Positions 1-4,261 of a DNA stretch of 5,352 nt are shown piece by piece. The position numbers and the translations under genes were made by a program. Where the stretch lies: assembly GCA_022561895.1 (NCBI GenBank), contig JADFQH010000225.1, positions 1 to 5,352 of the forward strand, read 5' to 3'. This DNA comes from Methanobacteriota archaeon (GTDB taxonomy: Archaea > Halobacteriota > Halobacteria > Halobacteriales > Halalkalicoccaceae). How positions within the stretch are numbered: position 1 is the stretch's first letter; each line of letters begins with the position of its first letter. The notes below the pieces were generated by a model. It was not told where the DNA came from. It made no database searches and was given only the letters and a program-made list of their open reading frames with translations.

Positions 1-2
1 AC

Positions 3-353
3 AGCACCCCCAGGGTTGTGGCGGCTATCAAGTACGCCACGCCCAGGCTGTCTGACAGCAGCTGGGTCTTAGGACTACCGGTAGTCACGGCTCAGGCCAA
101 GCAGGGAGCGAGCCTCACCCAGATCGCCTACAACCTGCTCCACCACGAGGTACACAACGAGCCTATGCCGGTCTATAATACCACTGTCAGTGACCCAGAT
201 AACGGGTATGTAGTCAGCGACGGTGACGGGTACGTCTACCATCGAGAGGATGAGTGGGGGAATCCGGTAAGCATTTTCCCCACCCGCCTTGAGGTCGCCG
301 AGTTTGCTAATTCCCTAAAGACCCCGAACGTTGAGGTATACCGCCTCATCCCC
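3..353 (+). other. Unrecognised, possibly viral coding segment fused upstream of the reductase tail
   Basis: An open frame without a left-hand stop encodes about 115 residues that match no part of a flavoprotein I know. It lacks GxGxxG and has a Tyr/Asn/Asp-rich middle (SDGDGYVYHREDEWGNP, residues 68-83) followed by a short helical stretch (LEVAEFANSL, 91-100). Codon choice differs from the core genes: tat, aat, agt, act, cta and ttc/ttt mixed use are frequent, while the following reductase part is dominated by C- or G-ending codons. The style resembles small hypothetical proteins of tailed viruses, but that is an impression and not a family assignment. The change to reductase sequence lies between about bases 330 and 368. 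Confidence 0.45.
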
Positions 354-785
354 GCCGACGACGAGTTCGAGGAGTTTACCGACGAGTACGGCGCGAGTAC
401 GAGAAACGTCTGCTCGGGGATGATCCCCATTGGTCCCCCGAAGCGAGTGACGAGCGACCGAGGATTTCTCTTAGGCGATGCCGCCGCCCAGACCAAACCC
501 TTCACCGGCGGCGGCATTCTGTATGGGATGACCGCCGCCGACCACGCCGCCGAGCGAATCGATCCCGAGGACCCGACGAGCCTGAAGGCGTACGAAAAAG
601 CGTGGCGCTCGGATCTGGGTCGTGAGATCCGGATGGGGGGCTGGCTCCGGCGGGCGTACTCGTTGCCCGAACCGATCCAGAAAGCGGGATTGGGCGCGCT
701 CTCGGGCGAGATCGGCGTGCACATGGATCGCCCGAGTTCGCTCTTTTCGCGCGCGCAGTTCAAAGCGTTGTTCTCGCGGTCCTGA
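18..785 (+). CDS. Chimeric reading frame ending in the C-terminal part of a geranylgeranyl-reductase-family FAD-dependent oxidoreductase
   Basis: From about residue 116 to the end (base ~363 to 785) this reads as the C-terminal third of a haloarchaeal geranylgeranyl reductase-type flavoprotein, which in archaea saturates isoprenoid chains such as those of membrane lipids. Visible support is VCSGMIPIGPP (131-141), the second FAD-contacting motif GDAAAQTKPFTGGG (153-166), and the C-terminal YSLPEP and GVHMDRPSSLFSRAQF stretches. The N-terminal Rossmann GxGxxG motif and the substrate domain expected of a protein of about 350-450 residues are missing. Residues 1-~112 instead are unrelated sequence. 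The start taken is a GTG at 18, but the frame is open to the left edge, so the true start is unknown. The stop lies 4 bases from the end of the convergent nucleotidyltransferase gene. The reductase family call for the tail is confident; the exact substrate is not, because several paralogues exist in haloarchaea. The fusion itself is probably not a real gene. Confidence 0.7.
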   Translation: MAAIKYATPRLSDSSWVLGLPVVTAQAKQGASLTQIAYNLLHHEVHNEPMPVYNTTVSDPDNGYVVSDGDGYVYHREDEWGNPVSIFPTRLEVAEFANSLKTPNVEVYRLIPADDEFEEFTDEYGASTRNVCSGMIPIGPPKRVTSDRGFLLGDAAAQTKPFTGGGILYGMTAADHAAERIDPEDPTSLKAYEKAWRSDLGREIRMGGWLRRAYSLPEPIQKAGLGALSGEIGVHMDRPSSLFSRAQFKALFSRS

Positions 786-789
786 TCGG

Positions 790-1131
790 TTATGCAGACA
801 TGGGGCGGTAAACTATACCGTCCTCAATAGCCGTTCGAATGATCTCTCCCGTTGTCTGCGAGCGGTCTTCGAACTCCTCGAGCGTCAGTGGATGAATGTC
901 CGGCGTCGGGAGTTCCTCGCGAGGCCACTCGATAACGAATGCACGCGGGCGTTCGTAGAACTCGATTCCCTCCCAGTCGGGCGAGACGATCACGATGTCC
1001 ACGTCGCTCGTCGCCGTCCCTTCTCCGGTTGCCCACGACCCGAACACGACGATCCGTTCGATCGCATATTCGTGCTGTCGAGCGATCTCCCGTATCGCGT
1101 CTATCGCTTCGGGAGGAATATCGAGACTCAT
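790..1131 (-). CDS. Small MNT-type nucleotidyltransferase domain protein
   Basis: A 113-residue minimal nucleotidyltransferase of the DNA polymerase beta-like superfamily. After an N-terminal helix (residues 6-21) comes the core strand-turn motif VVFGSWATGEGTATSDVDIVIV: G31-S32 bind the nucleotide phosphate, D43 and D45 are the paired metal-binding aspartates, and D78 in PDIHPLTLEEF is the likely third carboxylate. All catalytic positions therefore appear intact. Members of this family often act as the antitoxin of HEPN/MNT pairs, where they transfer AMP to the HEPN toxin, but no HEPN-like ORF lies beside this one, so that role is only a possibility. The ATG at 1131 follows the ygfZ stop by 3 bases (TGA-gat-ATG), so it is probably transcribed with ygfZ and translated by coupling or re-initiation. 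Its stop is 4 bases from the reductase stop on the other strand. Domain call firm; biological substrate unknown. Confidence 0.85.
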   Translation of the reverse strand: MSLDIPPEAIDAIREIARQHEYAIERIVVFGSWATGEGTATSDVDIVIVSPDWEGIEFYERPRAFVIEWPREELPTPDIHPLTLEEFEDRSQTTGEIIRTAIEDGIVYRPMSA

Positions 1132-1134
1132 ATC

Positions 1135-2229
1135 TCAATACGTCGGCACTCGCGCCGACCGCCCGCTCCCTTCAACGAAGGGCAGTTCTGTCACCGTCGC
1201 GGCCACCTCTTCATCCTCTACCTCGACCGCTAACTCCTCAGTCTCCAGCCCGTACTCCACGAGCGCGAAGGCGATCGGCTCCTCCATCGACGGACTCTCG
1301 ATCGCGCGCGTCACCTCGCCAATCGACCCTTCACCGTCTGTGACCGCCGCGCCCGCTTCGGGCAGCGCCGCACACCGAAGGCCGACGAGTCGTTTGCTCG
1401 GCTCTCCGCGGTTCTCGACACGGCTAATCACTTCCTGCCCGATAAAACAGCCCTTCTCGAAGTCGACCGCATTGCGGAGTCCGAGCACGTTCGGGATCGC
1501 TCCCTCTAGCTCGTACTCGAAAAGCGGCGTCCCGGTTTCTAGCGTGAGCGATTCCCACGTTTGGGTGCCGAACGGAACCGCGCCGACGCCGTAGTTCATG
1601 AGGGTGTCGAACACCGTTTCTGTCTCCTCGGCGCTACAGACGATCTCGTAGCCGTCTTCCCCGGTCGGATCGTCGCTCGCGATAACGGTCACGCCCACGT
1701 CGTTGATCGTCCCCCGATCGAACACTAACGAGCCGTCGGGAGCGCCGATCTTGTTGAGGACGCTCGCGACTTTCTCGGTGGCGTTCGGCCCGTGAACCCC
1801 GAAGACGGCCAGATCGTCGGTTGCGACCGTTATCTCGACATCCTGGATGAACACCTTCTCGCGCCACTCCGCTGCTAATTCCGCTTCGTAGCCGGGCGGC
1901 ACAAAGAGCAGGAGTCGCTCGTTCGCATTGTAGATGTAGCAGTCGAGTTCGATCCGCCCCTGTGGGTCACAGAGCAGCGCGTAACAGCCCTCGCCGTCGT
2001 CTTTCGGAACCCGGTTCGAGACGACGTTGTCGACGTACTCGATGCGATCCTCGCCGGTGATCGTCAGCACTCCATAGGCCATCTCGATGATGCCGACGCC
2101 GTTTCGAACTGCCTTGTGAGTTCGCTCCGGTCGGCCGTACTGTCTCGGAACGCGTTTCCCGCCGCGCTCTTCGAACGTTGCGCCGTGGACGGATTCGAGC
2201 AGGCTCCGCGTCCGTTCCGTGTTGCTCAT
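1135..2229 (-). CDS. ygfZ: YgfZ/GcvT-like folate-binding protein (aminomethyltransferase family)
   Basis: A 364-residue protein of the GcvT/YgfZ superfamily. The diagnostic YgfZ signature K-G-C-[FY]-x-G-Q-E-x-x-x-R is present as KGCFIGQEVISR at 259-270, with its cysteine at 261. Other family landmarks are GEDGYEIVCS (190-199) and ETGTPLFEYEL (231-241), which contribute to the tetrahydrofolate pocket, and a C-terminal barrel-like segment from about 280. YgfZ proteins are cytoplasmic, bind tetrahydrofolate and help assemble or repair certain Fe-S clusters; GcvT proper transfers the aminomethyl group in glycine cleavage. The signature favours the YgfZ branch, although haloarchaeal copies are often named aminomethyltransferase. 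Length is normal and the gene looks complete. The ATG at 2229 has no clear Shine-Dalgarno; it starts 36 bases after the end of the DUF6432-like gene, and a weak TTTAGC element about 25 bases upstream could give a leaderless internal transcript. Confidence 0.88.
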   Translation of the reverse strand: MSNTERTRSLLESVHGATFEERGGKRVPRQYGRPERTHKAVRNGVGIIEMAYGVLTITGEDRIEYVDNVVSNRVPKDDGEGCYALLCDPQGRIELDCYIYNANERLLLFVPPGYEAELAAEWREKVFIQDVEITVATDDLAVFGVHGPNATEKVASVLNKIGAPDGSLVFDRGTINDVGVTVIASDDPTGEDGYEIVCSAEETETVFDTLMNYGVGAVPFGTQTWESLTLETGTPLFEYELEGAIPNVLGLRNAVDFEKGCFIGQEVISRVENRGEPSKRLVGLRCAALPEAGAAVTDGEGSIGEVTRAIESPSMEEPIAFALVEYGLETEELAVEVEDEEVAATVTELPFVEGSGRSARVPTY

Positions 2230-2249
2230 GGTGTCACTCGGGCATCCCG

Positions 2250-2259
2250 GCGCTAAAGC
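2250..2259 (-). promoter_or_regulatory. Possible weak TATA element for ygfZ, within a 9-bp direct repeat
   Basis: The minus-strand sequence GCTTTAGCGCC lies about 25 bases before the ygfZ ATG. The 9-mer ggcgctaaa (plus strand) occurs twice, at 2249-2257 and 2262-2270; the second copy includes the stop codon of the DUF6432-like gene. The element is a poor TATA match and may only be a chance repeat, so it is a candidate for an internal promoter and no more. Confidence 0.25.
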
Positions 2260-2265
2260 GTGGCG

Positions 2266-2556
2266 CTAAAACGGCAGTCGGTCCCGCACCCGGTCGATGA
2301 TCGACGGCTCTTCGGTTTCACGATCGGGAATAACCGACTCGTCGGGGAGAATGACTGTTCGGTCCCCGTTTTTCTCGACGGTGATCAGGTTTGCGTCCTT
2401 TAAGTTCCCGAGTGCGGTTTCGAGTTCGTCGATGCCCACGTCGGCGCGGGTGCGCAGCTCGAGGACCGTCATACCGCCTTCGGGTCGCTCGATGAGCGCA
2501 TCGAGAACGGCAACTTCGCTGTCCGTGCGGTTTCGGTACGCCCGCTTTGCCCCCAT
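2266..2556 (-). CDS. DUF6432-like winged-helix protein
   Basis: A 96-residue acidic protein that resembles the haloarchaeal DUF6432 family, commonly found beside the ygfZ-like gene. The body (residues 11-70) has the pattern of a winged helix-turn-helix: helix EVAVLDALIE (14-23), helix MTVLELRTRAD (29-39), recognition-type helix IDELETALGNLKDANL (42-57), then a beta wing LITVEKNGDRTVIL (57-70). A linker leads to a conserved-looking C-terminus, IIDRVRDRLPF (86-96). It may bind DNA or RNA, or mediate protein contact; no regulator function is shown by the sequence. The ATG at 2556 is chosen because a TATA element lies 25-30 bases upstream, which fits a leaderless transcript. It is first in the leftward cluster with ygfZ and the nucleotidyltransferase. 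Confidence 0.8.
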   Translation of the reverse strand: MGAKRAYRNRTDSEVAVLDALIERPEGGMTVLELRTRADVGIDELETALGNLKDANLITVEKNGDRTVILPDESVIPDRETEEPSIIDRVRDRLPF

Positions 2557-2578
2557 ACATCCCCATCCGTCGGGAGGG

Positions 2579-2590
2579 GATTTATACTGT
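2579..2590 (-). promoter_or_regulatory. Archaeal TATA element for the leftward cluster
   Basis: Read on the minus strand, the sequence is acagTATAAATCC, with the TATAAA core at 2586-2581. Its centre is about 28 bases before the ATG at 2556, the spacing expected when haloarchaeal transcription begins at or next to the start codon. This would make the DUF6432-like mRNA leaderless. No Shine-Dalgarno-like sequence is seen before that ATG, which agrees. Confidence 0.6.
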
Positions 2591-2606
2591 TGGCTGTAAC
2601 TGCGCG

Positions 2607-2638
2607 ACAGCTCTCGCCGCTCCGATTACGAGAGCTGT
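2607..2638. repeat. Perfect 10-bp hairpin in the divergent intergenic region
   Basis: The arms acagctctcg (2607-2616) and cgagagctgt (2629-2638) are exact reverse complements separated by a 12-base loop. The dyad lies about 20 bases upstream of the TATA element of the leftward cluster, where a regulator site would be plausible. It has no T-run after it, so it does not look like a terminator. Operator, RNA hairpin or small repeat remnant are all possible. Confidence 0.6.
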
Positions 2639-2666
2639 GAGCGACCTACAGCCGGCAGTATACACT

Positions 2667-2764
2667 TAGGGATTATCGTAGAGACTCATAAATTCCTGTT
2701 TACTAACTGACCGACATGGCCCTTGCAGTACAAGAAACGATCCGGCTGGCGACGATAATCCCTA
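2667..2764. repeat. 98-bp segment bounded by perfect 13-bp inverted repeats
   Basis: tagggattatcgt at 2667-2679 is the exact reverse complement of acgataatcccta at 2752-2764. The 72 bases between are not themselves palindromic; they carry a TATA-like ATAAATT (2688-2694) and the start of a possible small ORF at 2716. The right arm shares its final two bases with the first two bases of the adjacent 112-bp palindrome. The 13-bp arms could be terminal repeats of a tiny element or paired binding sites. Confidence 0.6.
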
Positions 2765-2856
2765 TAGTAGTCGTTGAAACTGGTTGCACACCGCCTGCAC
2801 GCTGCGGCCAGTGCTTCCGGCGCTGGCCGCGAATCCGCAGCGCGAGTGTGGAGTGA
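2716..2856 (+). CDS. Possible 46-codon leaderless small ORF, tail supplied by the palindromic element
   Basis: ATG at 2716, TGA at 2854-2856. An AT-rich TATA-like box (2688-2694) sits about 25 bases upstream, the same spacing as for the other leaderless genes here. The N-terminus MALAVQETIRLATIIPIVVV is amphipathic to hydrophobic; from residue 17 onward the codons lie inside the MITE-like repeat, giving a Cys/Arg-rich tail (T-P-P-A-R-C-G-Q-C, 25-33) and a stop. If real, the native protein was probably longer or different and has been cut by the insertion. I recognise no family. The chance of a random ORF of this length is not negligible; the promoter spacing is the main support. Confidence 0.3.
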   Translation: MALAVQETIRLATIIPIVVVETGCTPPARCGQCFRRWPRIRSASVE

Positions 2857-2874
2857 CGTTCAACGACTACTATA
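2763..2874. mobile_element. MITE-like 112-bp palindromic element
   Basis: The ends tatagtagtcgttgaa (2763-2778) and ttcaacgactactata (2859-2874) are perfect 16-bp inverted repeats. Inside, the two halves still align imperfectly (shared CACAC and GCTGCGG blocks), and the centre forms an 11-pair stem, gcggccagtgc (2804-2814) with gcgctggccgc (2820-2830), one pair of them G-T, closed by a 5-base ttccg loop. It has no transposase. Short size, terminal inverted repeats and near-full palindromy fit a miniature inverted-repeat transposable element mobilised in trans by a haloarchaeal IS. I cannot name the parent IS. No clear target duplication is visible. Confidence 0.65.
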
Positions 2875-2916
2875 ACTGTTGGCCGTTGCTGTCCTCGGTG
2901 TCGCTTTTACCCAGTA

Positions 2917-2927
2917 CTCTTTTAGCC
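2917..2927 (+). promoter_or_regulatory. Candidate TATA element for the DUF7093-like gene
   Basis: CTCTTTTAGCC lies about 26 bases before the ATG at 2948, the distance expected for leaderless initiation. A second T-rich run (cttttacc, about 2903-2910) is further upstream. The match to a consensus TATA box is modest, so spacing is the main argument. Confidence 0.4.
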
Positions 2928-2947
2928 CTGTCCCGGTAGATACAGCC

Positions 2948-3733
2948 ATGAGCCTCCGGTGTTCCCTCCTCGGCCATGAGTTCGGGGACAGTGAGATCGA
3001 ACGGGACCGAGAAGAGCGCGGCAACGAGGTCGTCATCAGCGTCGTCGAACTCGAACGCTGTACGCGCTGTGAGAAGACGAGAACGATCAGCGAGAACACG
3101 GAAGTCACTCAGCTTTCTCAACCCGACGCCCCCACAGGGGTCGAATTCGAGTCGGCTACCTCCCGGCCCGAAGCAGTCGCTTCGGATCCCGCGTCGAAGT
3201 CGGATTCCGGGATCAGACCGCGGCCCGAGACCGATCCGGACGACGATCTCGATTCGGAGGCCGCCACTGAGCCGACGTTCGACACCGACCCCCACGTTGA
3301 GGACACGGAGATCATCGAGGAAGAGGGGACTGAGGACCGCGAACCGGGCGCGTGGCCCGAGGTGGCGGATCACGAACAGGAGGGCGACTCCTTGGGAGCG
3401 TGGCCGACGGTCGAGGGCGAAGACGAGGGATTCGATGCGACGACGCCGGACGGCAAGACGGAGATCGAGTTCGGCGGCGGACTCACGCCGCAGGCCGATC
3501 AGGGTGCGGAGATTCTTGAGAGGAATAGTTCGAGTGTCGAAGGCCCGAGCGAACCGACGTTCGAACGCACCGGATCGATCCCCGCGCCGGATCGCGCCGT
3601 CGAAACGGATCGTGAGACGGTGCTTTTCTGCCCGAGCTGTGAGACAGCGGGTCTCTCCGGCCGTGACTCGCTGCGCGCGGGCGATATCTGCCCGGAGTGT
3701 CACCGGGGCTATCTCGCAGAGCGCGAGCAGTGA
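2948..3733 (+). CDS. DUF7093-like acidic protein with zinc-binding motifs at both ends
   Basis: A 261-residue protein resembling the haloarchaeal DUF7093 family. The N-terminus MSLRCSLLGHEFG carries C5 and H10, followed by CTRC (C38, C41), together a probable C-H-C-C zinc site. Residues ~56-215 are a disordered, Asp/Glu/Pro/Thr-rich linker with two GAWP motifs (134-137, 150-153). The C-terminus has a second zinc ribbon, CPSC (228-231) and CPEC (248-251). The arrangement suggests a soluble adaptor or nucleic-acid-associated protein, but the function is unknown. An in-frame ATG at 2879 would add 23 residues, beginning just after the MITE; the start at 2948 is preferred because it begins the conserved MSLRCSLLGH motif and sits at leaderless distance from a TATA-like box. 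It precedes the DUF5611-like gene by 39 bases. Confidence 0.8.
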   Translation: MSLRCSLLGHEFGDSEIERDREERGNEVVISVVELERCTRCEKTRTISENTEVTQLSQPDAPTGVEFESATSRPEAVASDPASKSDSGIRPRPETDPDDDLDSEAATEPTFDTDPHVEDTEIIEEEGTEDREPGAWPEVADHEQEGDSLGAWPTVEGEDEGFDATTPDGKTEIEFGGGLTPQADQGAEILERNSSSVEGPSEPTFERTGSIPAPDRAVETDRETVLFCPSCETAGLSGRDSLRAGDICPECHRGYLAEREQ

Positions 3734-3741
3734 GACGAAAC

Positions 3742-3753
3742 CCGTAAATTTAC
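3742..3753 (+). promoter_or_regulatory. Candidate TATA element for the DUF5611-like gene
   Basis: The AT-rich stretch CGTAAATTTACC is centred about 25 bases before the ATG at 3773 and stands out in a GC-rich gap. It is itself palindromic (gtaaatttac). The spacing again predicts a leaderless mRNA, so this gene may have its own promoter although it follows the DUF7093-like gene closely. Confidence 0.55.
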
Positions 3754-3772
3754 CCCTACCGAACGGGGTCCA

Positions 3773-4261
3773 ATGCGCGAGTATAAAATGCGACGCGGCG
3801 AGCACCTAGAGGAGCGGATCCCCGATATGGAGGGCACTATCGAGGAGTATTTCGGATCGATCACGGACACCGAGGAGTACAACGGCAGCGACCTCCACGT
3901 CGTTTCCGACCCCACGAACCCCGTTTTCGAGCGGATCGTCGCCGGGACGGTCACCTACAGCGGCAAGAAGGATACCCTCGCAGTTCATTTCGAGGAGCGC
4001 CCTGCCGAAGACGTCATCGCCGAGGGCACCGCTGATGCCGCCGCAGACGCCGTCAGCGCGAAAAACGATTTTCTCTTGGAAGCGACGGGAAGGGATGCGA
4101 AATCCCGCCGGCGCGGGCGATGGGCTCATCGAACTGCCGCCCGAGAAGTTCGTCATCGGCCGCGGCCAGGACTGCGACCTGGACCTCGGCGACTCCTCGG
4201 TCTCCCGCCTGCACGCCAGCATCGAGCAGCTTTCGGCGCCGGCAACGATCCTGACGTTTGA
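3773..4261 (+). CDS. DUF5611-like protein, 3' end replaced after residue ~112
   Basis: Residues 1-112 resemble the small haloarchaeal DUF5611 family: MREYKMRRGEHLEERIPDM at the start, a central NPVFERIVAGTVTYSGKKD (49-67), VHFEERPAEDVIAEG (71-85), and the terminal helix AKNDFLLEATGRDAKSRR (96-113). The family is about 115-125 residues and normally ends with a few more charged residues after this point. Here the frame instead runs on for about 48 residues of Arg/Pro/Gly-rich translation with no family character and stops at 4259-4261, because from about 4108 the DNA encodes a different protein in another frame. The true gene is therefore nearly complete but lacks its native stop. Function is unknown. 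It is likely transcribed from its own leaderless promoter. Confidence 0.8.
   Translation: MREYKMRRGEHLEERIPDMEGTIEEYFGSITDTEEYNGSDLHVVSDPTNPVFERIVAGTVTYSGKKDTLAVHFEERPAEDVIAEGTADAAADAVSAKNDFLLEATGRDAKSRRRGRWAHRTAAREVRHRPRPGLRPGPRRLLGLPPARQHRAAFGAGNDPDV

Noticed and set aside
236..763. A 175-codon antisense frame under the reductase segment
   Set aside because: It crosses the likely breakpoint, has no recognisable domain and lies opposite clear flavoprotein motifs.
2607..2638. Intrinsic terminator
   Set aside because: No T-run follows the stem on either strand and no gene ends there; it is upstream of both divergent genes.
2557..2947. CRISPR array or tRNA in the repeat-rich intergenic region
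   Set aside because: The repeats are inverted, not direct with regular spacers, and no cloverleaf with a TTCRA-type T arm could be drawn.
2870..3805. A 311-codon open frame antisense to the DUF7093-like gene
   Set aside because: Its translation is Arg/Leu-rich without family features and mirrors the GC-rich codon pattern of the sense gene, which has conserved cysteines and a proper promoter. Long antisense frames are common in high-GC haloarchaeal DNA.
4112..4261. A real C-terminal extension of the DUF5611-like protein
   Set aside because: The extra residues are Arg/Pro/Gly-rich nonsense, while another frame of the same DNA encodes a clear FHA motif.
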